Source: Epiperipatus broadwayi (lineage: Eukaryota; Onychophora; Udeonychophora; Euonychophora; Peripatidae). From it: DNA of 64,000 bases. The first letter of the stretch is position 1. Every line of letters begins with the position of its first letter. The DNA is taken from positions 6,679,594 through 6,743,593 of the forward strand of contig JAQFVV010012416.1 of the NCBI GenBank assembly GCA_028023455.1. Reading direction: 5' to 3'. Made by a program: the position numbers and the translations under genes. The notes under the pieces were generated by a model that saw only the letters and a program-made list of their open reading frames with translations, did not search any database and was not told the origin of the DNA. Positions 1 to 12,229 of this stretch are shown piece by piece.

Positions 1-2855
1 TATCTCAACAATCATCTTGACTCTATCATTCTCCAAAGGAAAGGTTTATTTAAGGTGTTCTTTCCGTCTTGATGAAGTTTAATGTAAAATTCATTGCTAA
101 GATCGTCACCCCTCAAAATCGACACTGTTAGAATTTTTTCAGTTATTTTAATATAAAGGAAATATTATATTTTAAAATAGAATTTGATAGATTTATCATG
201 AATCTACCATAAATGAAAGATAAATTATTTTTGAAAAATTATATTTAAATAATTTATTCAAATAGTTTAAAACTGGTATAAAACGAAGAAATTAAAGCTA
301 TATCTCCATTATATTAATTACTGCCTTTGTCAAAGCAAAAGATGCCCAGACTTATAGCCTACCTTTTTTTTTTATATTGATGCCGAAATTTTTTATAATA
401 CAGAGAAATTTTGATATTCTTTGGATGGTACGCTAACCCAAAAGATTGAGTACTGCTGTGTTAGACTATTTGTAGTGAAAGAGGAAGGGAGATAAATCTT
501 TTCTTTATTGATTTTGAAAAAAAGGCATTCAGTTCCTTTATTAGATATTCTGAAGAGGAAAGTTATAATAAATATTGAAATATGCAAAATATGTATGTAA
601 AAGTAAATAGAATTCTTATAGATATTATAGAGAACCCTAAAGCAGTGAAGTTGTTTATTTACTCTAAAGATGACTGTTAATGATTTCTTCATGGTTTCTC
701 CACGAATCGCTCTTTGAGAACCATCACTTTTTCTAGAAAATTATTTAAAGGCTGCTTTATCAGTCAGATCATATAGTTAGCTTTGAATAATGAGTGTTTT
801 TTTTAATAAAAACATAGAATTGATGGAAAGAAAATTAACGCTATCCCATTAACAGATGATACATCAGACTTCTGTAATGGGATTACGAAAAAAGTTTGAA
901 GTGATAAAATACGTAGATAAAACTAAAACAATAAAGATAGATGGAGATAAAATATTAAAAGTGGTAATTGATCAGTAAATTATAGATCAGGTTAATATCT
1001 TTGAATGTATGTGAAAGAACTCTGTTGGTATAAACATGGATTTTTTTTTATTCATATGCATGTTCCTCATTAGCCATGGTTTAGAAAATGAAAATATTAT
1101 ATAACACATGAAATATGCTCTACAATAGATCATAAAATGATTTTCATAAAGTATATTTTTTTTTTCTAATTTTCTTTTACACTTTTACTGGGAACCATTT
1201 TACATTAGTCTCGGTTTATATAAATAAGGTTTACATAAATAGAGGACTGCTTATACTTGATTAATAATAATGGAAGCATTCCAAAAAAGAAATAATAAAA
1301 AAAATAATTTTTAATAAGGCTAGAAGGTATTCTTTGGGTCTAAGAAAATGAAAATTGGATTATGGAAAAGATTTGTTAAATGTTTTGAAGTAATTATATG
1401 ATTAGAAAAATGGAAAAAAATATAAACTCTAGAGATGTGAAAGGAAATGGAAAGAGTAAATTAGGAGGGTAATAATAGAAATATAAAACTGCTGAAAGGA
1501 ATAGAAGAGGAATTGAATTAGACACACAACGAATTTGGATCATTGTGATAAAGCAAGATAGTTAAAAGAAGCCATATTGATTATGACCTTAAAAATCTGT
1601 TATTAGGACAGTAATTCACTCTATTCCATAGTTATCTTTTGTAAGTTTGAATAAAATATTATCACTAAATAATAGTATCTATATTCCCAGATTAGTTTTT
1701 ACCTACTGGCTTTCATCTGTGGAAATAAGATGGCTATTGAATTTGTAGCTACAAACCCAATGCTTTTCACTGGTGTGAGCCATTAGCCAGAAATGTATGT
1801 GAGGATTTGGATAAAGCATTATCATTTAATGGCAATTGATTATTTGATGATTGTAATAGATAACTCTATAGCATAATAATTAAAGTAAATCATCACTTAC
1901 TATATATGATTAATGTAACCAGAGAAAGGCATGTGACATTTTGCTTGTTATATAAGATTTGTGCCAAAAGTTCAAAGGTGCTTATGAGCAGCATAAAACA
2001 AATTGCTACAATATGTAATTGTCAACTTAGTTTCAGACCTATATTGAAATCTTAGGATGGTTCAATCACAGACTACTAGCTTGGTTGGCCTAAAAAAAGT
2101 GTTATAAATGTTGCTGCAGATTATTTAGATTGGTAAAGACCAATGGGCAGAAAGTGGTATCTGAATTTAGATATGACTTTCTCAGATCCATTTGTCTTAT
2201 AGATGATTCTCAGATTAGATTGAGAGACATGCTATTAATGCAGTTAATGGAAGTGAACAAAGAAAGTCGTGTAATGCTTTATTTGATCTTGAGAACATTT
2301 TATGCCAGAATAATGATCAGTGAGGTTCGATGATGTTTGGAACTAAAACCAAGACCAATGTTGAATCGGTAAATATTGGAAATAGATTTATTCTGGGAGC
2401 ATCTTGAGGTATTATTTAGGGTGTTGAATGTATCTTTTGCATTTTTGGAGCATCAGTTGTTTATCTTATATCTGATGTATCTCATAGAATTGATTATTCT
2501 TCTCAAAAAAAAAAAAACTTTAAAAATTAATTTTTTATTTATGCATTTACTTTCATTTTAATTTATTCATGAAATAATGTAAATTAATATTTTTTTCAAT
2601 ACTTCAAGATCTGTTTTTTTTTTTTTATTCTACTCTAAAGTCATAATCTTGAGTCATCAGCGGACACCATATAGTGTAATATCCACATCTGGAGTCCATT
2701 GATGATTCGGAATAGGGAGAAGAGAATTGCTCTTGGAAGTATGTGAGAAATCAATATATGTATATCTCATATCATTATATTTTATAAATTTGACTTTATT
2801 TGAAGAGTTTAATTTATATAATAGTTTCATATTTATTATTTTATTTTTTTTACAG
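1..2855. other. AT-rich non-coding DNA upstream of the first visible SETDB1 exon
   Basis: I see no gene here. The short open frames lack any recognisable domain and are what low-complexity AT-rich DNA gives by chance. Because the first recognisable exon to the right starts inside a SET domain, this stretch is most simply an intron of the same SETDB1-like gene, with earlier exons left of the window. That is inference. I looked for the pre-SET cysteine cluster and the N-terminal half of the SET domain and found neither. Confidence 0.5.
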
Positions 2856-2974
2856 TAGAAAAAAGAGAAGAAAAAGAAAAATACAAATACATTAGTGTTC
2901 GTACTCTATTTGGAGAAGAACATTGTTATGTTATGGATGCTAAATCAATCGGCAACATTGGACGTTATTTAAAT
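2856..2974 (+). CDS. SETDB1: SETDB1/eggless-like histone H3K9 methyltransferase, internal exon (SET domain, C-terminal half, first part)
   Basis: The exon is bounded by a T-rich tract ending in ACAG and by a GTAAGA donor. It is 119 nt long: two bases complete a split codon, then 39 codons follow and it ends in phase 0. The peptide starts EKREEKEKYKYISVRTLFG and ends with CYVMDAKSIGNIGRYLN. That end matches the SETDB1 family stretch leading into the RYLNHSCSPN cofactor-binding motif, which is completed by the next exon. The charged Lys/Glu start fits the tail of the insertion that splits the SET domain in this family. SETDB1 trimethylates histone H3 lysine 9 in the nucleus and silences transposons, so its presence amid this repeat load is noteworthy but not evidence of regulation. 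The reading frame is open with no damage. Pre-SET, Tudor and MBD parts are not in the window. Confidence 0.9.
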
Positions 2975-3299
2975 GTAAGAATAACATAGTTTAGAAATGA
3001 GTATTTTTTTGGTAAGCCATGTTGGTAAAAATAGATTTTATTATGATCTATAATGTGAGTCATACTTTCAATAAAAGCATTTTACATATTTTGTATTTTC
3101 TGACTATTTTTAAATTACTTTTAAGTTATCTGTAACCATTTCTTCACAAATTTATTAAACTATTTATTTATTGTTGAATGTCGAATTTTTGTTAACTCTT
3201 GCAAAAAATATTAAAGCTTAAAACAAATAAGTCATTTTCAAACATCATTATTTATTCTATGATAATGGAAGTCTATCAATGGCTTTTTTTTAATCATTA

Positions 3300-3994
3300 G
3301 CTTTTGAATGCCAATCCAGTATATTTCCTTAATAAATCTATTCATCTTACATTTGGCCTCTTTTTGCATCCCATACAATCTTTTTGTATTCACGTTTAGG
3401 ATATCAGTTATCCACATATTTTTTTGTCTTTTCTAACAATATATCCAACCTAACTCCATGTCAGCCTTTTAATTATTTCAATGATGACAGAAATACCTGT
3501 TGTCTCTCACCCATTTATTTCATTCCCTTTTCCACCATGCTAATCCCAATATACATCTTTCCACACTTCATTATGTGATATGTAAATTAAATAAATTTAT
3601 ACTCATTGGTATGCACAGAATAAAACACCTTAAAATTTTTCTATCCTTTAAGCTTATAAGCATACATTAGTTTATTATTACTTATATTTAGTTCACTCAG
3701 TTATCCACATATTTTTTTTTGTCTTTTCTAACAATATATCCAACCTAATTCCATGTCAGCCTTTTAATTATTTCAATGATGACAGAAATACCTGTCGTCT
3801 CTCAATGTATTTCATTTCCTTTTCCACCATGCTAATCTCAATATACATCTTTCCACACTTCGTTATGCGATATGTAAATTAAATAAATTTATACTCATTA
3901 GTATGTATAGGATAAAACACCTCTTAAAATTTTTCTGTCCTTTAAGCTTATAAGCATATTTCATTAGTTTATTATTATTTATATTTAGTTCACT
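3300..3994 (-). mobile_element. decayed RTE LINE fragment, antisense, with a 293-bp tandem duplication
   Basis: The minus strand matches the 3' part of the RTE element at 19.7-23.0 kb. The region read on + as 'ctaacaatatatccaacc' followed by 'aatacctgt' parallels 'tagcaatatgtccagccc' and 'aacacctgt' near 19930-19995. The segment 3404-3696 is repeated immediately at 3697-3994 with only small differences, so a later tandem duplication of about 293 bp took place inside the old insertion. No open reading frame survives. Confidence 0.75.
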
Positions 3995-4805
3995 TTTTTT
4001 ACTTTTATTTGATAGCTCTTATATATGTATCTACGTTAATTTTTTTTAGGAGGATAGGTAGGGGCAACGTAGACTATGATCAAGTGCGAACATTTGATCA
4101 TTAGTAATATGTTGCAATAACGTCACCCCCTTAACCAAATTTAGTCTTTTATTTGTTCAGTCTACTGTTTGAAATTCAGATCTATGTTATAAAATTGTGA
4201 TGGCTGTTATATTCTGCATTTATTGTTATTCTCTTACTTCCCCATTTTAATTCACAAAGTACTTTCTATAAAACAATTACAAAAAGTTTTCTTCATTTGT
4301 TTACAAATATAGCGCATACATATGCAAACATAAATTTATGATGCCAATAAAAATGGACTTATTTTTATGTGGATGAGGCAAAGCTGTCTAGGCTTTTTGA
4401 TTTGTTATTTTGCAACTTATATAATTGTGTTTTGATCAATTTATCACTATGATTAATACTATATGTATTAAAGTTTTGAATATGTGAACCCATATAAATT
4501 CAATGTTTCAAATATCACTTGATATAAAGTTTGCATGTTTCTTTCTAATATCCAGATATTTCATACCTATAAACTTTTCAAAATATATCACCAAGCTTTA
4601 TCAAGAAAGAAAGAGAAAATTGGCATTTGTTAACATATATAAACTAATAATTAAAGGATCTTATTGACAAATAACAACTAATAAACTAATGGGCATCGAA
4701 TTATGGAATAATCTCTGTAAAAAGTGAAATTGTTTTATCATTTTCTGTTTGTAATGTAATACAATTTATTTCAGTTTCATTTCAACATCTTAATTATTAT
4801 AATAT

Positions 4806-5180
4806 TCTTTTTCCTTTTCTTATCTTATTTTTCTTCTTTTTCTCATTATACTTCTCTCATTTTTATCCCCTCTTCCCCTTCATTTATATTTTTGATTATT
4901 TTTCCTTTTCTTATCTTATTTTTTAGTCTTCTTTTTCTCATTATACTTCTCTCATTTTTATCCTCCTTCCCCTTCATTTGTATTTTTGATTCTTTTTCCT
5001 TTTCTTATTTTATTTTTTACTCTTCTTTTTCTCATTATACTTCTCTCATTTTTATTCCCCCTTCCCCTTTATTTGTAGTTTTGATTCTTTTTCCTTTTCT
5101 TATCTTATTTTTTAGTCTTCTTTTTCTCATTATACTTCGCTCATTCTTATCCCCCCTCCCCCTTCATTTGTATTTTTGAA
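4806..5180. repeat. pyrimidine-rich minisatellite, about four units of about 95 bp
   Basis: Four imperfect units follow each other. Each contains 'ttccttttcttat', then 'ctttttctcattatactt', then a C-rich 'ccccttcattt' block. One strand is almost pure C and T, which makes an H-DNA-type triplex possible. The open frame running through it (4892-5179) is a by-product of the repeat. Confidence 0.85.
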
Positions 5181-6367
5181 ACATTCTGTAACACTATTAA
5201 TTTAAAAACAAGCTCGATTATAAGTATTGTTGTCTGTATTCACAAGATTCAGATGTTTGATATAATAGAATTGAACATTCATAACAATCCTTGATATATT
5301 GTCATAAGTTCTCTGTCCGAAAATAGATTGGGATTTAAGTTGGTAGAGGTTTATGACCAAGAAACAACAATTAATCATCGTAGGTGATATTTTGCCATTG
5401 CTTGTTACCCTTTTAATATAATTTATTCCAGTATTTGAATAGAGAAATATAAAATAATATAGAAATATCCGTATGTTTAACGATATTTAGAGAAAATATA
5501 CAAAAAACTATCAACACCTATTGGTAAATTAATCTACTGTAAAGTATGGCATTTATCTGTAATTGCTCAGCACCAATCAGCAATGAATGATTTCAACACC
5601 ATTCTTACTGCTGGTTGTTGCTGACCAATTAGATATAAGTGACACATTTACAGTGAATTACTTTATTAATAGATGTAGATAGTTCATTATATATTAATAA
5701 ACAGCCATATTATATAATTGTATATATTTGTCCATAATCATGTTAATAAATTAGTGTATGATCTTAATAAATTTTTTCCATTACATTTTATTGATTGGAA
5801 AATAAATTAGTTCAGATAAATTTATCTATTTAATATTCTCAGTACCTTCTTTAAGTTTCACTTTCTAGATATATTTATTTCTATTAAGGTTGTAACAAAT
5901 TCTTTACAAATCGTTTAATCACTAGCGGCCATTTGTAATTGAATATAACCATTCTAACTCCAGAAAAGAAAAAGAAAACAAAGAAGTACATTAAATATAA
6001 TCTTTGCAATGACTGTAGTAATAAGTCCATAAGCCACGAGCGTGTTGGCTTATGTCACATCCTGGTTTTTGAATCTGATTATTTGTTATCTTATAATGCT
6101 ATCTTTGAACCTCTTCTATGCCAAATGTTTTTCCTGTAACATTTCAACACGTATAATTATAGCTCTCATTGTATTCTTTTTTCAGAACTATTCCTCCGAT
6201 AAAAACAATCATTATTTCACCCCTTAAGAATATTTTGAAATTATCTTTATAATATAAACAAGGTAATTATAATTATTTTTTTGTAGTAAGTCTGTTATTT
6301 ATTCAATTGCTTCACATTCCCATGAAAATGAATCTTAGTAGTAATAATAGCATATCACTTGATTCTT

Positions 6368-6920
6368 TAGTTTATATGTTTAGACAAGAGCAGATCTACC
6401 TACTGCCATCTGTAGTAAGCTTGAGTAATCGGTGATTATCATGTGATCATGCATTCAAATTCCTATTCCCAGACATCTTTCTGGCTTTAGCTTTTATCGT
6501 TGAAGCTTGGAATTCAAAGCTGGAAGTAATGTAATTTTGCATCTGGAAATCTCTTTTAAGCTCAGTTATTATTCAACCTAAAATCCTGAAATTTCAAATA
6601 CGTTAAAATTTTGAATTCAAACCAATTGCTTGAACAGTTGTATAGCTCTGATTCTGGGTCAATAATTATATATTTTAGTACTCTCAATTTTTTATTAGCT
6701 GTAGGTACTTTTTTGTTTTGAATAATAACAATAAATCACCTAATCTTCAGCTTACATGTCATGTGATAAAACAAGAGCAGTTTTATTCTAGAGCCATCTA
6801 TAGTAAGTTTGAATAATCAGTGATAGGAATGGTAATTTAAATGCACTCACTATCATCTGATTCTCACCACTTACTGTGGATGTCCTTAGAATTAGAGAGC
6901 TGTTCTTGTTTTATCTTATA
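6368..6920. repeat. fragments of a fold-back repeat related to the 29-kb and 35-kb elements
   Basis: The phrase 'acaagagcag' with a following 'ccatctgtagtaagc' or 'ccatctatagtaagt' occurs at about 6384 and again at about 6771. An inverted counterpart, 'ctgttcttgtttt', lies near 6901. The layout (terminal phrase, 'gccatc.ta', 'agtaatc.gtgat') resembles the tip of the repeats at 29.1, 35.0 and 46.6 kb, but the copies are old. Confidence 0.45.
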
Positions 6921-8437
6921 GTAATAGGTTCAATATCATGACAAAAAGCTGAATAATATATCCATTGGTCTTATGGTCTTGCCATTCTCCTTTCAGGGTC
7001 TTATGAAGCATCTTTAAATGAAAAATTTTTAGGGATTTATATTATTGTAAGGAAGATAGTTCATGACTCACTTTCATACAATGTATTGTATTTTCAAGAA
7101 TTACAGCCCTGTGTAGAATTATTTTAATTCACATCCATTTACATTGATCCACATTATAATGCTTATAATTTCCAAGTCATAAATTATTGAAGATTTCGTT
7201 TCTAACTTTGACTGATAAAGCATCTGAATTTTTTTGGACAGTAATTACTGAATCAAATATTTTTCAGGATTGCATGAATGTTCTGTAGCTCATCCTTTAA
7301 ATTGATAAGAATAGCACAAATCGTCAGAAGTCTAAAAGGTTTTTATTTCTTGCTTTTAATCAGTTTGAATTAAAACATACACCATCAAACCTCTATTGCA
7401 TCTTGATACTTGTCAATTCCTTTGAAGTCACTTATCAACTGATCTGAAGACTACAATTGTAAAAACGAAGTTGAAGTGAGTACACCTCCCCTTTAAATAT
7501 AAGTTTTCATTTCAAAGATTCTAAACTTTTCTGCCACTTTGCTCTCATTCTACAGATGAACATTTGTAGACCATAAATGCATTTTCTATGGACTATCTTC
7601 AAATTTTTGCAAATCAACTCAGCAAAATCTATAAAAGCAATGTCTGAATGATACTTCATGACATGTTTTTTTTTTGCCATCTTCTGACAACAAAAATCAT
7701 ACCCCTAGTCTTCTGTAAATTTGCACTGAGTATCTGAAATGAATGAATGACATCCTTCAAAATACTTTTGTAGCACTGGATGACTATAGTACTTGATAGC
7801 ACTTATTGCTATCTTTTCTATTTCATATATTGAACAATAAATAGGAGCATCCTTAAAGCACAATTTTCTGGATGTATATATTTCTGAAAAGTTGCTGTAA
7901 TTTTAAGATCCAACTTATTACTACCCTAATTGAAAACTTATCCAAATCTATAATCTTTTTATTTTTAAAATTACAAAGAATTGTTCTGAACCACATCAAA
8001 ATAAATTCCTTTGTGCAAATCTTCTGCTTTAACCTCAAGGTACTCAAAGTTATTTTATCCTTTTAGATTATCTTCTACTTTTTTCCTTTTACAAAATTGT
8101 CTAATGCTATCTTACAATTTTTTGTCTTTAAATGTATGCCCAATCTAATTTCCATTTCATAATTTCTTCAGTAAATATTCTTCAGCATTATCAGTTGTAT
8201 TCTTTATTTTCCATTTTTCTACAAATCCTCAACTTGCTAGCTTCCAGTCATTTTATATATCTCTATTATTATTCAAAACTGCTCCCTATGTAGTTATACT
8301 CAAAATTAAATGTATAACAAACCTTTATTTAAATACCCTATTCCATGAACCACAAAATAACTTCGTCTGTGCATCAGTTCTCATTTTTTATTATTATATT
8401 TATTGTTTTATTTTTTTTTTTATTTTTTCCATTTTAG

Positions 8438-8526
8438 CATAGCTGTAGTCCAAATGTGTTTGTTCAAAATGTGTTCGTGGATACTCATGATTTACGTTTC
8501 CCTTGGGTCTCCTTTTTTGCTTTGCA
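8438..8526 (+). CDS. SETDB1: SETDB1-like methyltransferase, penultimate exon (SET core NHSCSPN motif)
   Basis: The acceptor is CATTTTAG and the donor GTAAGT. The exon has 29 codons plus two bases. It begins [18 protein letters not shown] and continues [11 protein letters not shown]. With the Asn ending the previous exon it gives NHSCSPN, the SET motif that shapes the S-adenosylmethionine pocket and the pseudo-knot. The downstream DTHDLRFPW block is a SETDB1-family signature. The reading frame is intact. Confidence 0.95.
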
Positions 8527-8609
8527 GTAAGTTTATTATTGATTTTTTTTTTTTAATAAATTTGCAATTAATCATTAAACATATTACATTTTGTTTATTT
8601 ATTTTTTAG

Positions 8610-8727
8610 ATATATTCGTGCAGGCCAAGAATTAACTTGGGATTATAATTATGAAGTGGGAAGCGTGCCTGGAAAAATTCTACACTGCTATTGTGGATCA
8701 TCTGAATGTCGTGGACGATTGTTATAA
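8610..8727 (+). CDS. SETDB1: SETDB1-like methyltransferase, terminal exon (SET end, post-SET zinc motif, stop)
   Basis: The exon follows a short 83-bp intron with acceptor TTTTTTAG. One base completes a Gln codon, then [19 protein letters not shown] leads on, and the peptide ends [14 protein letters not shown] and [12 protein letters not shown] holds the catalytic-site tyrosines of the SET fold. CYCGSSEC is the post-SET zinc-binding C-x-C-x4-C. Ending in CRGRLL is typical for SETDB1 C-termini, so the protein is complete at this end. All three visible exons join in frame with no stop or frameshift, so the gene looks functional here. Confidence 0.95.
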
Positions 8728-8929
8728 ATAAATAAAAAAACTATACTGCCAAATGTTCTCATTATTATAATAAAATCATTCCTTAAAAAAATTTAAGAAA
8801 ATTTGCAAAATAATGACTGAAATTGATAAAATGTAATTTTTTATATATATATATACTGTTTTCCTTAAGAAGTAGCATTTGACATTATTGTTTATATTTT
8901 CTTTTTATAAAATTTACAAAAAAAATAAA
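8728..8929 (+). promoter_or_regulatory. SETDB1: 3' untranslated region with candidate polyadenylation signals
   Basis: AATAAA overlaps the stop codon (8727-8732) and recurs at 8731, 8769-8774 and 8924-8929. The last two are at usual distances for poly(A) sites after a short 3' UTR. Which one is used cannot be told from sequence. Confidence 0.5.
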
Positions 8930-8989
8930 GATCTGTTTTTATTTATACGTATTAAGGAAAGATGAAATAATATTTAAAGAAATTTTTTT

Positions 8990-9190
8990 TAAAAAAAAAT
9001 AATGCTTTTAAATAAACAGTCAACTAAAAAGTAGAAAAATAATAAAGTAATCTGACTATAAACATGTTGTGTCATTTTATAGAAACATTTGAAGCCATAA
9101 AAATCAAATAGGCCTCAAATGCTTTTATGAAATAACACAATATATTTTTAGTCAGCTGTTTACATAAAAGTGTTATTTATTTTTTTAAAA
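8990..9190. mobile_element. MITE-like hairpin element just past the SETDB1 end
   Basis: The left half reads 'aacagtcaact', then 'tgttgtgtcattttatag', then 'aaacatttgaagcc'. The right half is its inverse: 'ggcctcaaatgctttt', 'atgaaataacacaa', then 'agtcagctgttt'. The centre of symmetry is about 9107. There is no coding content. It is a short non-autonomous inverted-repeat element, perhaps inside the transcript's 3' flank. Confidence 0.65.
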
Positions 9191-9427
9191 TCTATTTTTT
9201 TTTTTACTTTTAAGTTATAAATAAAACATTTAATTTCAATTTAAATAAAATAATTTTCTTCATCCGTCTTTTTTAATCGTCTTTGTTCATATGCAATGTT
9301 ATCAATGCAATGTAGTTGCAATCATTTTTTTATCAACGTTATTCTATAAATTTAAACAGGTAATTTATATTTTAATTAATTAAGGATGAGTTAAATCAAT
9401 ATTAATAAAATTTTATTCTACATACAT

Positions 9428-9505
9428 AATGTTTCTGTTGGCTCAATTGTTAAAGAGTTTTCTTGGGAAGCGTAAGGATGTCAGTTTGAGTTTTAAACAA
9501 ACAGA
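9428..9505 (+). repeat. possible decayed tRNA-derived SINE head
   Basis: 'tggctcaattgtta' resembles a tRNA A box and 'agtttgagttttaa' a mutated B box. The spacing between them is tRNA-like and a T-rich stretch follows. There is no clear tail or target duplication, so this is a weak call. Confidence 0.3.
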
Positions 9506-10254
9506 TTTTTTTTCATTATTAAAAATTCAGAAATCTAGACATATAAACAGAAACATACAGACAGGGCAAGTTTGCTAATTAATAGATAATATGGATTTAA
9601 GTAGTTTCTGATCTTTGTTTTATACCTACCTATGAATTTCTAGATACCCATTTACTGATCAAAATTGAATACTTAGCTGGATTGGCTATGAGCCAGTTGC
9701 CTGTAAAAAAAAAATTCCAAGCCTACTGAAAAATTTTTAATTTGTTCAACTTGGATTTAAATTCAAAGATCTTTATATGGAATATTTTGAATAAGTGAAC
9801 GGTAACTATAAACTGGATTTAAATTGCATCTTGGTTTTAATTCATAATTTAATTCTTATATATATATATATAATGTGATTCAATCTTTTATATAATTAGT
9901 TATAATTTCATGGTATTAAGAAAAAGTAAAATTTGCTTTTTTCAATTGTAATTGTTATTAATAATTTTTACTCTATTATTATGTATTTCCTACATTTTTA
10001 AACTATTACTAATAATCCTATTTTAAAGAATTAATAATGATGATGGTCAACCATATTTGAATGATTGATTGCCCTCATCCCAGTGGTAAAATGGGGGTTA
10101 AAAAGTTAAAAGATCCTATGTTGATTTTTAGCTGAGCAAAATAAGAAAAACGAATGTTAAGTAGAGTGAATAGAATTGATGCAATTAACCTACTAATTGG
10201 GTGCTTGAATATCACATGATTTCCTAAGCAGCCAAACATACAATTGTTGTTTTA

Positions 10255-10690
10255 GTTGTTATTGGGGGACTAGTTTCCCATTAAAAGCAGGTATAGGAGT
10301 CAATGCAAAATGGGACTTTTCCATATTTCTCTTATCCATAACATCTGCTGATGATCAATTATCTTTCCAGAGATGTTAATCAGGTCTCCTTTTCTTCCCC
10401 TTTATTTTCCAATCCAGATCATTATCTCTGTCATTCTGTTCTTAATCATTCTTTTAACATGGTCATTCATCTTAGTTTCCTTCAATGACTTATCAATTTT
10501 TTTTAAACTCTAATAACTTCCCTTATCTGCTAATTTATCTTTTTCTCCAGTCTTGATCTTCTTGTTGATATTTTTCTTTGTTATTATCCATGTCTTCATT
10601 CCAAACAATAGTACCCTCTGTACCAAGGTATTATATATGAAAGTTTTTGTTTCTAGCATTACATTTCTACTCTAAAAAACTGAAGTGAGC
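10255..10690 (-). pseudogene. LINE reverse-transcriptase 3' fragment, decayed
   Basis: Reading the minus strand from about 10680 gives FIYNTLVQRVLLFGMKTW followed by IITKKNINKKIKT. This is the segment just after the reverse transcriptase in RTE- and CR1-like LINEs (compare SETWTL in the RTE copy at 19.7-20.5 kb). A further basic stretch follows, with stops. It is a short, old fragment of a different LINE copy. Confidence 0.6.
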
Positions 10691-12229
10691 ATTCCTAGTT
10701 TTTCTCAACTTAAATGTCACCGTTAATTATGTAATTGCATTATGTCTCATTAATGTTGTGCTCTTTACAGTTTGATTGCAGTGGTGACTTGATGCGCCAG
10801 GGAATTAAAATTTCCAGTCAGAGTACTACCTACCACTTTTACATTTGAATATCACTTGATCTCCAAATCAATATTCCTTTTTTTAAAATAATATGCTAAC
10901 AAAAATGTTTGGTATTATTCATTATCTTGGTAGTGTATTGTCGTATATACATTGGCTCAAAATTTTATTAGTCAGGATTATCTTACTTTCTGTGGTAATT
11001 GAAATTTATATAAGCATTTGCGAGTCTTATAAATGTGTTAGAATTATTATTTCGACACTTTTGTGTTGTCATGGTGAAGCTTGCATTTCCTATTTTGCCA
11101 CAAATCAGGATATTTTCATTTTACCGCATTTTGCAAACATTTCAAGATTTTGTAGGTAAATGCCTGATGATTACGAACGAATTCTAAGTAAAAAATATTA
11201 GCATCTTCTTGCCATTGGATTTACCTCACCTTTTTGGTATGAGGTGAATCTGACACTTCCATTAAACCACTTGTAAAATTGTTTTCCTCAGAGCAGCCTG
11301 CTTGTAAGCTGCTTCATGCATTCTAACTGTTTTCCCAAATAGAAAACAAGAACTTTATCTTATTCCAACTTTTCAACCATTACAAAAATAAGCAAGATGC
11401 ACTTAACAAAAATATTGACTATGCAGCTACATGACATCACTGACAACGGTCGGCAGACTGATGCAGAGGTCTAAGCAAAATATATCTAGTGGCAGAAGCA
11501 TGTATTACAATGTACTCTCCTTCCAGAGAATGATTCTGGGGGGTTTTGTGTGTGTTCAAAATAAGTGGAAACTAATCTGAAGATTCAATCAACACCATGT
11601 GGTCTTTTGATTATTCAAGCTTGCAATAAATGATTAATAAAGTAAATTATTGTTTCTAATGCAGATATTCATAAACTATTCAGTTTTTTATTTACGATTG
11701 TAAACATAGAAGTGCATGTATATACACACACGCATACTTATTAAAACCCTGATCATTCAAACTGATTTGATTTCCAAATTGCAATATCTCTGACTTGTTT
11801 TTAAAACATATCATTTGTAGGATATTGCAACTGCATATTAGATAGTTTGAATTTCATAAATATAACAACTATGTCAAAACTATTAAATGCTATGGTAAAT
11901 CTGATTGATCTTTTATAAGATGCATAGTGGGTACGTTGCCATTACACAGGAAAATATTGCATGATTTTCTCCACTTTCTACATCAGTGATAGGAATTAAA
12001 AGTATTTTTTTTCTCTTCAAAACTATCCATTGTGAGTTTTGAGTAAATGTTGAATGGGAATTTGATTCTAGCTACACATTTTTGTGAATTGCTTCTAATG
12101 ACTACTAAACTGAATCTTATAAGAGTGTATTGACCTAGCGACTGAATTCATAATTCTAATCAATATGTATTTTAATATATGATTTTTTTTTTCTACAGTA
12201 CAGGCTTTTTCATAGCTGCACTCCAATAT
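10691..12229. other. AT-rich spacer without recognisable gene
   Basis: The 88-residue frame at 10893-11159 has no recognisable motif and ordinary AT-driven composition. I see no RNA gene or clear repeat. Confidence 0.5.

Larger units (their letters stand above)
2975..8437 (+). other. SETDB1: 5.5-kb intron of the SETDB1-like gene
   Basis: This intron runs from a GTAAGA donor to a TTTTAG acceptor and interrupts the gene between the Asn and His of the NHSCSPN motif (phase 0). Besides AT-rich filler it holds an antisense RTE fragment duplicated in tandem (3300-3994), a pyrimidine-rich minisatellite (4806-5180) and repeat scraps near 6370 and 6770. I see no other gene in it. Confidence 0.8.

Noticed and set aside
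2130-2333. 67-codon frame as an upstream SETDB1 exon
   Set aside because: No SETDB1-like sequence and no convincing splice sites; treated as intronic or intergenic.
4892-5179. 95-codon hydrophobic frame, could look like a membrane protein
   Set aside because: It lies entirely in the pyrimidine-rich minisatellite; the apparent hydrophobicity comes from T-rich codons.
10321-10360. CTGATGA at about 10336 and repeated 'ctgatgatgg' inside the ribozyme units as extra hammerheads
   Set aside because: No stem II, no GAAA box at the right distance; chance occurrences of the core heptamer.
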